Shown here: positions 21,654 through 33,900 of the stretch, piece after piece
Position numbering within the stretch: the first letter of the stretch is position 1
Layout: every line of letters starts with the position of its first letter
Source: Ectocarpus siliculosus
Taxonomy: Eukaryota > Sar > Phaeophyceae > Ectocarpales > Ectocarpaceae
NCBI GenBank assembly: GCA_000310025.1
Contig: FN649737.1
Coordinates: 1,986,776 to 2,042,957 of the forward strand
Reading direction: 5' to 3'
DNA length: 56,182 bases
Program-made: the position numbers and the translations under genes
Notes under the pieces: model-generated
What the model was told of the DNA's origin: nothing
Databases searched by the model: none
What the model saw: the letters and a program-made list of their open reading frames with translations, nothing else

Positions 21654-24600
21654 CTAGCGGCGGCGGCTTGCCTTAAGGATGTCCAGGCCGGACCGCTCCG
21701 CACGCGTTTCCCCTAGGTTTATCACCACAACCTTCTTGCCCGCGTCAGCCGCCCGCTTTACTAGGCGATACGCCGAGTATACCTAGAGAAATAAGCCATG
21801 TTGGAGGGGTCCGACAGACAGGCGTGTTGGTGGTGGGTGGTCAAGACAGCCGGGGGTCCCCTCCCTACCGTGCGAATGTCGATCAGCAGTGCTAAACGCT
21901 CAAAGCTCTACTTGTGCGGATTGTGCTGTCGACCAACAACGGGCAGTCTGTCTGCCTTCTTCTCGAGAGGGTCGATGAGGTTGATGCCTCCCCGTGGTTC
22001 TCTCCTACAGCCGTTAAACTCGCCGCACATGTACACGGACTAAAATGCCCCCTTTCGACGAGAGGAATGCTTCACACAAGACCCAGCAAGCGTCGGACGC
22101 GTACGACTGCTGCAGTGGCAAGGAAGGCGCATGGCGGTGCTCCGTATCAGCGGCTGGCTTCCCCTAAAGAAACCCCTAAAAGGCGAAGCATGGAGCGACA
22201 TGCGTTGCTCAGAGGACTGAGGGCGCAGACGTAATGCTTCTGTCGCCGAACAGTCTCGGGGTACAGCAGTTGTGGTCACGCTATAACGCCGGTCGCCCTG
22301 TGTAATGTCGGTGCAATCTCGTGACACGGACGGAACACTCAAGTTTTTTCATGCTCTGAATACTGCTGGGTGTCCGGAATGATGCCGGTCCAAGGGGCTG
22401 GACCTACCGGCACTACTATAGAGGGACCACTACTGCAACAAAACCAAGACTCGCAGCCGGACACGCTCGAGCAACGCCAAAGGACATCACGGAGGAGAGC
22501 CCGCTTCGTTCTCGTTTTCAACTTGCCGGGCGTTTTCAACTTGCCGGGAGAGTCCAGGGGTAACGCGGCAGTGCGCCAGACACACCTGCAACGACGATCC
22601 CGCGGCAATCAGCAGCTCCGATTCGTCCACGATGCGATACGTGTCCTCCACCCGCTGTCTCGGGATGTTGTCTCCGAAGAATACCACGGTCGGCTACATT
22701 TTGAAGGAAGGGCAAGAGCAAACAACAACCAAGTGTGGGAGTGTGGTAGGGTATCGATAAAAGGCACATGCATGGCGTTGTATATGGGTACGTTGTATAT
22801 TGCGCGAGGGAGGGTTGTAGGGGCGGGTGGGCGCGCAAGGCGGGTATGGTGTGCTTCGCACGGGGGAGGGAAGGGGACAAACGGCCAACTGCTTGAGACT
22901 ATCCATGAACAAGTGTGTTCCCTACCGGGGGAATGTGCACAATGTTGACAGCAAAAGCCTAGAGAGTTGGGAGAGTGGAAGGGGGGATGCGTATGGGCTC
23001 TAGGGGTTGCAAACTTAAACCACCAACGAAATCACAACCTTTCTTGGCGCGACAAGTAGCGGCAGGAATCCCCGAGGTGCATCTCCTCTCCCTGAACCTC
23101 CTCACAATGGTGCCACTATATAAACAGGTGTTGATAGCCTTATCACATTGTCTGACCAGTCAACCACAAGAGAATAATCGTTTCACTTCAGTGCTGATCC
23201 CGACTTTCCTTGGAGCGGTGATATCGCGGAACAGTTCGTGGTAAATATCAGTGGGGGTGGTTTGTGCTAAATTAATTGCTTGCGCATTGTCGCAAACTCT
23301 ACTACAACAGATGCATGCCGCACATGCCTGATTCTGTACAGCTCATGGCATGGAGGGATGAGGTCTACTAAACTATCACGTTACTACCCCCTTGTACATC
23401 TACGTTTCACATGCATCCAGGCGGCGTAAAACCCCCCGATTCCAACCACTTTGCCAACCGCGAGGTCATACACACGTTTGCACGAATCACACGACCAACT
23501 AGTCTTTAACTTCTTTCCATCGACAGCGTTTGTTTCGTACCAACAGGAGTGATTCGCCCATGAGCTGCCCTAGTTCCACTCTCACCTTCAAAATCCCTCC
23601 GCACCGCGGACACGCAGGCACAACAAACTCCCCGAGGTATGCCCCTGGTTCCACATCCGCGTCCCCGTCGGCCCTCAATCGCATGTCGGGGTCCCCCCCG
23701 GCCCTCGCCGTTTTCGCAACTGCGGTGCCCCCGGGCGTCGTTGCCACTCCGGCAGGTGTTCCCTCCAAGTCCGGTGAATGCTTGGCTATCCACCGGGCAT
23801 TGATTCGCGAGAGGTTTTCCTGGTAGGCGTCTCGGCTAGACTCGAATCGGCACGACATGCAACCCACCTGATTTGTACGGGGGGCGGGGACCGCGGGGGG
23901 GGGAGAGTGTGTCCAGGCTCATGCAGGCCAGAAACCTTCCCGACATACCCCCAGACCTGCATACATTCACGCGCGACGCGAAAATAAAGGACGACAGAGG
24001 CCGGGTGTTCTCCGCCCAGACAAGGATCGAGCGAATAAACTAGCGCGGGGGGAATTTCAACAAGTCGTATGAAGGAAGAGGTGAATCCAGATTGGGGGGA
24101 CGTCTCTCTCACAACCATGAAGCAGAAGTGGGTGTTGTCGAGATCGTCACATCCCTACATCAAAACTCCGGACGGGGCAAGAGGCGTGTTTGCCAACCAG
24201 GGATACGTGGTGCTGCACGCCGTGACTAGTGGCAACAGGAGGTCCACACTATTGACGAAACCACGAGCGACTATAATCGTGGCCTGAAGCCGGTTCACAA
24301 AAGCACGGACGGCCCATGGTGGGGTTCGGCGTACTCTAACCACAAGCCACTGTTTTCAAGAGCTCTCGTGCTCTCGGGGGGTATGTATGCTCTGACGTGC
24401 GTCCGAGCAAAAACACGCGAGCCGTTCGAGGTGATCAGCTGACGCAAGATACCACACCCCCTGGACCGGTTATTCCATGAAAAGAGAGAGAGGTGACGCA
24501 AGATACCACACCCCCTGCACCGGTTACTCCATGAAAAGAGAGAAGAAAGTGGGCTTGGTTGTGAAAGAACGACGAAGAAAACATAGAGGCATCGTGCCAA

Positions 24601-26804
24601 CATTGATAGCGGATTGGGTGTGCCGAACGAACGCGCACCTTGTCGTTTCTACCATGCAAGTTGACAACGTTCCGGCTTCCGGCCTTTTGGTGAAGCCCGT
24701 CCACATTCTGAAAATTCCCGTGACGCGCCCGCCGAAGCAGGAAGATAAAAGCAAGCAGCGATACGGAGGGAACGGAGCTGCAGATTTATGTTGGCACAAG
24801 ACGCTAGCGGCGGAGGAGGCTTTCGCAGAACAGGGGGAAACTACATCCTCAACCCACAATCAACTTAAACAACAAGAGCAATCAATGTTAAGAAAAGCAA
24901 TAGCGAAAAAAAAAAAGGACAGCATACGACCAACAGAATCCTTACCTCGCGCTCCAACTGCAAGTACATTTAACAAACACAGAATGCTAATACAAGAGCA
25001 CAAACCTGTGTGATGACAGAATCCACCTTTCCCGCCGCTTCTAGCCCCGCTAGCGCAACGTGAGCTTCGTTTGGCCTAGCTCTGCTGAAGCTATCCCACC
25101 CGAACGTGGATCGAGCCCAGTACCTGCATCAAAGGATTGGTAGAGTCGGGTTTGCACAAACATGGTCAGGCGACAGGCGGGACGGGGTTTGAAGGAATCA
25201 TGAACAATGGGGACGAGAATGGAACTGTTCTGTGTTTTAGTTCTTGCAAAACACCAAGAATTCAATTCTTCCACAGATAACTGTTGTCTCAAAAGAAACC
25301 TGAACCGGCGCGAAGGGACAGGCGTTAGGGAGAAACAAGAGTCTCGACGGAACCGGAATCAGACAAAAGAACCGGCGCTTCGTTCTGTACGTGTACCCTT
25401 TGCCGGCTCATTTACTTTCCTCCTTTTCGTGTACCTTTTTCTGTTGTCCTCGGACGACAAAAACTCGTCGTGCGTCATTGGCTTATGCCCCCGCGAGTAC
25501 GACCCCTTGGGGCCGCGGTAGTCCGGGATGCCGCTGTCGGTCGACATGCCAGCGCCCGTTAGCGCCGTCACCGACCCGCCCGCAGCATCGAGAAGCTCGC
25601 GCAGTTGTGCTACTGCGGTTGTCGAATCTTCAACGGCGGCAAACGCCTAAAAAAAGGAGGCATGGCGTGTTTCGGGGACGGTAAGCAGGACCTTTTGCTG
25701 CTGGAGCGGGGACGGTTTTGGCGAGTCCAGCACGTGTCGACGGGCATGCATGCCCGTGTCCGTAAGGCTTCGTGGGTTCGAACGTGGTACGAGTTTGTAT
25801 GGGAAGAATTCCCATGATGTCATGGTGTTGCGATGTAGCAGGGGACTGATACAGATTCTGCTGTCAGAGACTCACGAGGTTCGGATATGTTGGGGACAAA
25901 AGAGATGTGGTACACCCGTGTCCGGATGGAAATACGAGTGAGACGTGTACGCAACCGCCGACAGCGGACGACGGCAAGATGGGTGAGTTCGCGGACTGAC
26001 TACACGTAGCTGTTGAGCAGATACCCAATCGACAGGTTGTGTACATTGTAAAAACCACACCCTCCACATGTTTTGTATCCTGGTGTGCGCTCTTACGTTG
26101 TTCAGGGGGTTACTACCGTGGTCGATACTTCAATACGTAAGAAATACACACACACAGAGGAGGAAAATGGTGAAAGTACTCCTAAACGAACTCGAGTACA
26201 AGGTAATAGCCTTGGTAGACGCGTGTAGTTTTCTTCTGTTGCCACCGTTTCTGTCTTTGATCCGAAGGATAGTTTAGCCTCACCCATGCCGCCCCCTCAC
26301 GGGGTCTCAGTTCATGGCAGGTAGAAGTGCTTTGTGTTGTCAACCGCACTAAGACTGCCGTCTTTTCATTGGTCAGCCGGTAAGCGCGGTCGATGCTAAT
26401 AATAATAAAAACACACACATGCTCCTTCCGCACTACGGACGAGGCTGCGAGCGCAAGCGGCGCTCTCTCTATCAAATACTCCTCGCGTCGGCCTGCGAAC
26501 GTCAGCAACGTGGCTCCGAAACATAAACACTCCGCAAGTTTCTTCCCAAGTTGAACATCCTCTGAAAGTCGGGTTCTGTTTGCCAGAGAAACAGTACGTA
26601 TCGGAGCACCAAGCGCAAGGCACGGAACACACCGACCTCTCGATCGGGAGTCGTACTGGCAGAGGCGGACGATAGAGGCATCAGTCTGCGGACCCGCTGG
26701 CGCTGCCGATGTTGCTGCTGACGGCACTGCCCGTAGCATGCTCCCTTGGCTCGCTGCAACAGGGCCGTCGTGGCACCATAGTGGACAAGGGCCCGCATGG
26801 GCAT
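21654..26804 (-). CDS. SIRT4: Class II sirtuin, SIRT4-type NAD-dependent protein deacylase
   Basis: Sirtuins use NAD+ to remove lysine acyl groups or to ADP-ribosylate. Exons in coding order: 26804-26637, 25646-25435, 25123-25006, 24707-24639, 23867-23586, 22693-22586, 21782-21654; 361 residues, all phases agreeing. Motifs in order: [15 protein letters not shown] (NAD pocket); [18 protein letters not shown] across exons 3/4; NLHG with the catalytic His; zinc pairs C-M-S-C and [18 protein letters not shown] then [19 protein letters not shown] and GSSLQV are class II traits. About 50 extra residues rich in Thr, Ala, Gly and Asp separate the zinc pairs. Exon 1 is inferred: its Arg/Gln-rich N-terminus lacks acidic residues before PDRE, like a mitochondrial presequence, but its donor (GTCGGT) is weak. 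Exons 2-7 are near certain. The gene converges on MMS19. Confidence 0.93.
24440..24545 (-). repeat. Tandem duplicate of the CCAGGGGGTGTG arm
   Basis: Two 54-base direct copies of GACGCAAGATACCACACCCC, then CTGSACCGGTTAYTCCATGA and AAAGAGAGA lie in sirtuin intron 4. They match the arms of the element at 28886-29108 and the solo arm at 5317-5387. Confidence 0.7.
26281..26412 (-). repeat. Second copy of the CTGACCAATGAAAAGACG repeat
   Basis: Reverse-oriented copy of the 7465-7595 repeat, aligned from the GACCGCGCT start through CCATGAACTGAGACCCCGTG and the following AGGGGGCGGCATG. It lies in the inferred first intron of the sirtuin gene. Confidence 0.65.
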
Positions 26805-27198
26805 CAATGTTGATAAGACAAGGGCCCCTACAACAGATGTCTGGCGCACTCGTCCCATGCGTAGATGTGTAGAGCACAGCGCCGGCCGCCCAACCACACT
26901 CACAGTTTTTCCGAAAATGGCGTTCGAACAAGTTCCCGAGGCGCTCAGAACCAGCTGTGCGGAACCCGGAACCCGGAACCGACGTAACGCGAGCGCGGCA
27001 TAACTGGTACCCGTTCGCAAGTTATTGCCCCGCTGTACGTGCAAGTGGGGGGCGGGGCGCCGGACGCGGGGTGTTGCAACCAATGACCAGTGGCGAACGT
27101 CCTCTACCCCTCCACTCTCGTCGCGAGTCTACCGTACGCGGAAAGAAGGAGTTCCAAGAGACGGGGCGGGTACTTTGGGCGAGGAGGACGGGAGTGAA

Positions 27199-27420
27199 AT
27201 GGGCGGAAGACGTTGGTCCGAGTCCCTTTTGCCCACAGCAGAAAGCACACCGGGGTGGAAATTGCCTGACGACGGTCAGCATGGGCAGGAAGATGGAGAG
27301 GACGATGGGGGCCTCGAAGAGGAGACAGGCAGTTTATGCAGCCTGCAGAGCCACGTCACCTTTGCCTCGCTACCGTCGTATATGCGGTCGAAGTCGGGCT
27401 TGGAGATGGACCCCGACCGA
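27199..27420 (+). CDS. Candidate 5' exon of an acidic protein, perhaps of the EF-hand gene
   Basis: I do not recognise the product. From an ATG at 27199 an open frame of 74 codons begins MGGRRWSESLLPTAESTPGW, becomes strongly acidic (Glu, Asp, Gly), continues LCSLQSHVTFASLPSYM and ends LEMDPDR at a good donor (GTGAGA, phase 0). Composition, start and donor together look like a real first exon. The frame is open further upstream, so it could also be an internal exon with an acceptor before 27199. The next supported exon on this strand is 30951, the start of the EF-hand modules. Linking the two needs at least one unseen exon to correct phase (0 versus 1), so it may equally be a separate gene. 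Confidence 0.45.
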
Positions 27421-27888
27421 GTGAGATTCTGTTGGTTTTGGAGTAATACTGCCACTTCAAACAGTACAGTAGACAGTCTACAAGTCCTCTTAGACAAGAC
27501 TATCCAAGCTTACAACATGCACGGTACTCACCCATCTCCTTAAGCGAAGCTTCGCGTTCCTAGTTGTAATGGTGTACAAAAGCAGGACCGACATCAACGG
27601 TGCCACCAAACAGCAGCTAATCTCATCCAACGTCAAGCAGCGCGCGGCAGCTGTCGTCTTTTCCACTCATGCGTCTATCACCCCATACCCGCACGAGAGC
27701 GCAAGCAACCACCGATGACTGGCGTTCTACGGGGAGCTTGTGCTGTGCAACTTCGATTCCCAGTTGGTCGAGAAGAGCCTGAGCAGGGCTGTTAAGGGGG
27801 GGAACTCGAAACCCCTCGGACGCTGTCTTAGTATTGTCACTCAATCCAATATACAAAAAGAAAGCAACTTGCCGCAACCTTCCTGCCA

Positions 27889-28405
27889 TTTCTAACTGCA
27901 CCTTTGTACTGATATCAGTAGAGGACACCATGAAGAGGCGTCGCGTGTGCTGGCACGTTCAGCTTTGCTTCTTGGGTGGCGATATCGAGGATCGATCGTA
28001 GTTGTGACCTGCACTCTCCGCAAAACTACCCAAATTCGACCGACACCCAGTGTCTTGTACGGCTTGTGCTCACCCGCCACGGACCGTAAAACCCTGAACG
28101 GCGGGTCGTTAGCAGTTGCTAGTGACATCAGCTATTGCTGTCGACCCGCAGTTACTAATGATATCAGCTACTGCTGTCATCCCGCAGTTCAGGAGGTTGG
28201 GGTCAGTGGCGGCGAGCACAATCAGTACAAGACACTTGGTGCCTGTCAAATTTGCGGAGATTTGCGAGATTGTAGGCCATTACTACATGTACCAATGCGA
28301 TCCTCGATATCACCACCACAGAAGCAGATTTGAGCGCGCCAACACACCCTCCACGCTACTAAAGGGTGTACTCTTATGATATCAGTGCCAAGGTGCAGTT
28401 AGAAT
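27889..28405. mobile_element. Long-armed foldback element, about 517 bases
   Basis: The ends are TTCTAACTGCACCTT on the left and its reverse complement on the right. Similarity continues inwards with substitutions for about 200 bases per arm, through ACTGATATCA, GATATCGAGGATCG and AAGTGTCTTGTAC. The central 100 bases carry a 36-base direct duplication (AGTTGCTAGTGACATCAGCT, then ATTGCTGTCGACCCGC). No transposase is present. It is a MITE-like element that could form a long hairpin if transcribed. No target-site duplication is evident. Confidence 0.8.
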
Positions 28406-28885
28406 GCTAAACTGACCTTATTTGGGCGCCTGCCGTTTTGGCTCTTTCGACTTGAATTTAGAATTGTGTGATTTTTTGTCTTGATTTCAAACGGGGCGTG
28501 TGCAGGTAGATTCATGAACGTATGTTTTGAGCCCCCTCTACTACCGCCCAGTGCGAGAATCAACGATTTCTGCTTGTCCCGATGCCTTCCAACTGGTCTT
28601 GTGTGTCTCGTATGCATTTCCTGGTGCTCTTGCGTTTTTTTTCAGAATCAGTCGACACTTGGTTGACATCAAAATAGGTTGGGTTCCTACACTAAAAGGA
28701 AACGGAGTATAATCGTTCTGAGTCCTGACGTCTACAGAAACTGACTGAACCAAAGAGCGGGTTGAAACAGGCATACACTTGTCACTCAAAGAGGCATTGT
28801 GCACGAACACAGGCAACGAATTCGACGTACCATCAATGAAGGATCGCCCGGCTAAGACGGGACTTGGGGATGTGTGTGTAGGACT

Positions 28886-29108
28886 ACCGTATATGTCACA
28901 AGATAACACACCCCCTGGACCGATTTTCAAATCTCGATTTTTCAACAGCAGCAACAGTCGCAGGGCCGAAGACGGCGGCGTTGACGCCGTCTGGTCGAGA
29001 GCTATATATCTGAAAACGTATCCTTTCGTCTATGCATCCTCTTTGTCATGGAGTAATCGAGCTTTGAAAATTGGTCCAGGGGGTGTGTTATCTTGTGTCA
29101 TATACGGT
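28886..29108. mobile_element. 223-base foldback MITE, CCAGGGGGTGTG family
   Basis: Terminal inverted repeats of about 53 bases start ACCGTATATG and contain AAGATAACACACCCCCTGGA then CCRATTTTCAAA; the arms differ at about four positions. The loop is unrelated to the arms. Single or tandem arms of the same family are at 5317-5387 and 24440-24545. Confidence 0.85.
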
Positions 29109-30950
29109 GTGTCGGGCAGGTGACAGCAAGACCCATGCGATCAAAGTTGGTAGCACTCAGCGGGTACGGAACATAGGGTGTTGGTTCACCGTTGTATTCT
29201 TGCGAATTTGGCACCTGCTTTGTACCCCACCTCGTCTAGTTGCAAATTGACGGGCAGCGAACGGGCAGAAAATATGTCCACGTTTCATTCAAGTACCCGA
29301 ACCCGTTCCACCTGTGTTTAGCCGCCCGTAACGAATCTTGTCGCGACGGTTGCCCCATGCAATAAATAAACACTCTACCAACGCTCTGTGACAATATTAA
29401 TTGTGCATGACGCGTAACTCTACCGGGCTAACGCGTAGTTACATACTGAAAATTCCACATTTTGAGTGTGTTTCTGGAGTTCGACGGCTGGCTTTAATTC
29501 TGCGGTCCGCGGTCGAATTTTGGTGTCCTTCGGGAGTGGTGCTCATTTCTCCCGCCTCGCTCCGCTTCACGAACACCAAGCGTGGGTTCTCCCATTCTTC
29601 GCTCCATGCCCACTTGCAAAACCTTTGGTCACTACACTGGTGTGGCAAACCAGCATTTGTTTGGGCTATTGTAGTCTTCACTCAGCGTATTCTGATAAAC
29701 AAATGAAGCAAAAGGCGAGCACTGCAGGGGGAAAGGTGGGGCAATAAAAAAACATTGCAAAAAAGCTCCTGTGTGGCCCCCCTCTTTTGTGACCCCGGCT
29801 GATACGTCAGGCATACTATTCACGCCGAAAGGCCCGTAAACCGGCACCAAAATCGATTGTACGAATGCTCACACACATGTATTGAAGATAAAGTGATGGT
29901 TTGTTTGTACTATAATCACTGATATGACTGTCGCCCTTTCGTCCGAGGGCAGTACCGGCGACGGAAACAACTGATTTCCAACCTCCCAGAGGCTGATTCT
30001 GCAAATCGGCAAATGAAGCGCGTCGCCACCAACTGGGATCCTCAAAAACAAACGCCATTGCTAGGTGAGAGAAATCCTTTCAATTCTCTGTGTAGGGTTC
30101 TCTCCTTCATCCGTCCTCGTTGCCTGTCATATTGCTGAACACACCACCAATCTTGGACGTGGCCCGGTTGCTTGCGGGCGCCTCTGTTGCTGCCTACGCT
30201 GAGTTCAACATGAGAAATTAATTTAATCCTACCCAGGCATGTGCTTCCTGTGCCCACAGCAAAATTCTCTAGTGCATCGGTTCGCGGCATGACTATCGCA
30301 TCGCCAAACCCCAAGTATCATGGATCGATTGAAAGCGTGAAGTGATGTTCCGCGAACAGGGCGCCTTAATCCGACTTCCGCAGATTTAGCATATTGTACA
30401 TTGGTTTCCACCCTAGTGACCACCGCTTGTCTGCTCATCCTGCCGCAAGGTGACTACATTCCTACCCCCGACGTAAAGAACGAGAGCTTGCAATGTACTT
30501 GAGTCGGAAAGGCGTACCAAACGGTGTATTGTTGGAGAGCTCTTGAAGAAACGCCTATGCTTCCCTATGATGGATTGCGTCTTGACCGTGACTGGGTTTG
30601 TTTGACTTCGAGCTTCTAGGAAGCTTGGACTCTCCCCAGTCTCTCATTCTCAGCCTGCATACGGTACTCTAGGAAGCTCGAGGCCACGTGACTTTGCAAA
30701 AGAGGAAAACGTCAACAATCCCCCCCCATGAGTTTGAGGGAACACCGAACACGGTCATTTTCCCGTTAGGGTGCTTTTCGCAAGATTCTGTCCACGACTT
30801 CTACAATAACTTGTTTTAACGCCGCGCACTCTATCCGATGATCTCTGGCTTATTCCCTGAGTCAAATCTTGGCGTGGTACTCGCACACCTATTGCTCTCG
30901 GACCGCTCCCCGTCTGCTTGCGTTATTTCGCACGCTCTCGCCGCCGGCAG

Positions 30951-33900
30951 GGTTTGACTGCGTGTCGCTAGGCCCAACGGAGTTCAAGGAGCTCTTCCGC
31001 AGGAATTTCGGAGTGCTCCTGCACCCTAGGGATCTGGGCGTTTTGGTGAGCTATTAGTACGTTTGTTGTTGCTGCTGCAGCTGGAGCTGACGTTGATGTT
31101 ACTGGTACGGTGTTGTGGTTCTGGGGTGCATTTTTGTTGATGTCGGTGTCGATGTTGGTCGTTTTGATGGCTGATACTCTCGTGCGCATGGTGATAACCG
31201 ACAATACGTATGCTACAACAGATTCCTCTTCTACATCAGGGTGCTTCCACGTTCCTCACAGAAGAGTATCCCCCCCTGGATCACAATACTGGCAGTGCCT
31301 CAACTACAAAGCCATGCGAAACTCGAACGCACTTAGTAGGGAGAGCAATTGTCTGATCATGCAAAGGACATTGCCGCCCTTTTCATACGAAACGCCGTTG
31401 CGCTGTCTAGGTGAGTATGTACGACAAGCAGGGGGAAGGGCGAGCGGACAGCGCAGAGTTTTTGAAGGATTTCTGGCAGATAGGGAGGGACGAGCGCGAG
31501 CTGCAGGCACGGAAACGAATGCAGATGGTTCGCAAGCTCAACGTGAGTATTGGAAGTTTACACACTCCGCTAGGGGTCGTGTTGCGAGATGGTTGATTGC
31601 TGCAGATGGCATACAAAACGGCCTCCCGGTACCCAATAGTTTCCGGAACTGCATTGGTACCAATAATGATTTGGACCATACTGCGGTAGACATTACTTCG
31701 CTACGAAGTTTCTCGAACGGCACATCGACAGTTCGCCCCTGCTCTCATGGTGACGTTGCTTTGTTTCAAACGCTACAGAGTAGAAAGTCAACTCTTCCAG
31801 GCTGGCACGTGGAAAGTTGTTCTGCATGCGTTGTAAGCGTTCTTTCGGCTTGTGAGTTCTGTACCCAGCCCCCGCTCAGCCCGCGCGCTCCCGGTGGCGG
31901 TGCTTCTACACTTGCTTTTCCTTCCTTAGGCTCATGGATCTCTGTCACGCCTTCATCAAAAGAAAAACTCGTTTGCGCGCCCTTTGAAGTACACGAACCA
32001 AACGCAACCTCCCCCCCCCGCCGTTCGTGCGACATCATTAGATAAAGCAGAACGAACGGTTGAGAGAGCGGGCCGACCGCAGGTCGAAGGTGAAGGAAGT
32101 GGCCGTTGAGAAGCACACGGAGGATCACGTGCGATCGGCGATTGCCAAAACCACCCGGGTAGGTCCAAAACAAATCGCGTCACGACCCCTAAATGTCGGA
32201 TTCCTTGTCACCCGGGGGGCCGCCGTGCAGTTGTTTCCTTCCTTCCCGAAAGCTTGGGACAAGAAGGGACTTTAACCGGCCATCTGGGCCTCGCTGCGAG
32301 GTATTCTGATAGCCACAACGCGGGTCGTTTTTGGTAGTATCCCGGAGAGTTGGGGATACAGCAGTCGTGTTGTGTGGGACGGATCTGGTTTCCTCGGCTC
32401 CTCAGCCTGGAGCTATGGGATACCTGCGGGACTCCAATGAAGAGATATCCGACGATATGAACAGTGTCACCGTCCAGGGAACAACTATCAAGCCACCGCA
32501 AGGAAAGGATAGACATCGAGAATACGAAAACACGTTGACGGCCTTCCTTGGGCAAAGTATCCTCCCTCGCGAGGACATTTTTACTCTAAACACCGCCGTG
32601 CTTATCTTCACCTATCTCATCGGAAATAGCACAATACGTCTGTTCACCATGAATGGTATTTAGCAGACCCGCAATATGCGGCTGTTTACTATAACTCTCG
32701 ATGCGCGAACAGGTTGCCGAGCGCTATGTGGTATCGAGGGATCAGGGGTTTCGCCAGCTGGAAAGGGGAGGTGTGTGTGTGCGTACATTGCGTTACATCA
32801 CATACGGGTTCGCGTATGTTGAGTTTGAAGGACACATTCATGGCGAAAACTCTAAGGGTTGGCGCGGTTTTGCTGTCAAGCACCAACGGAACCACGCAAC
32901 TGCGAAATCAATCAAATTAGTGTGCTGAGCATATTCACTCCACACTCACATCACGAGAGGTGCTCGTACAGCTCATGATTTCGCAGACATGCTCACCGTA
33001 AATCTATTCCGCATGACATCGGTGTAACGAATGCCGGAGTGAATTGTATCTGCGACTATTGTTGGTGTGATTCTCCGGCAACGAAACGTAGTGTCCCGCA
33101 AGCAGCAGATGCACCAGTATTTTATCCGACGTCCAACAAAAATGACATATTGTTGGATTGTCGGTCTTTCATGTTTCTGTCAACTACAGGCATGATGGGG
33201 CCCACGACATTTCGCGAGCAGCTGCGAACAATTTTCGGGCTGCGGTTGACACGGGCCGAGGTGGGGGGTCTGATATCAGCATTCGATCTGCACCGTGATG
33301 GTATGGTGGACGCAAAGGAGTTTGCTTTCAGGTGGGCGTACACATGATGGCGGTGGTGTACGTTTCGATGATGAAGTGGTATAGTCGCAGGCGATGGTAG
33401 CGATGGTACCACTATAGTACTGGTTGTGAAGTTGAGGACAAGTGCTTATCATCAATATGAACATCAGTCGTCATGGGCATTTTCCCGAAACAACAATCGG
33501 AGCCCAGAGAACATTATATAAGGGCCAGACGATAAACTTTGATCTTGGGTTCTCGCTCTTTCCGTCTGCGAATGAATCCTTTTGTCGTCGTGTGGCCGAT
33601 GAAGGTTTCACACCCTTGCGAGGGACAGCCACGCCGCTAAGGTCGCCGAAGGCCAAGCCCGGAACGAAACCGCGCGGAGAAGAAATCGGGAGCAGGAGGA
33701 GGCGCTGCTGACCAAGCTGAGGGAGCAATCTAAGGTACGGCTTCATCTGCAATAGAGTCCGCCTCAGCATGAAGGTTTTGCTTTTCATTGGTGTTCATTT
33801 TTCAACGGGCCACACTATCCCCTGAGCTGGTATGGTAACTACCGGAAGACAGCTTGTGTCCTGTGGCGGGTTAACGTAGCAGCCGAGACAGAACAGGCTG

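Larger units (their letters stand above)
27421..30950. other. Gene-free stretch or long intron with foldback elements
   Basis: No exon could be supported. It contains the large inverted repeat at 27889-28405 and the smaller one at 28886-29108. If the exon at 27199-27420 belongs to the EF-hand gene this is intronic and should hide at least one more exon. Confidence 0.4.

Noticed and set aside
22370-22948. 192-codon plus-strand frame
   Set aside because: Antisense across sirtuin exon 6 (22586-22693) and its introns; the minus strand matches the sirtuin family exactly here.
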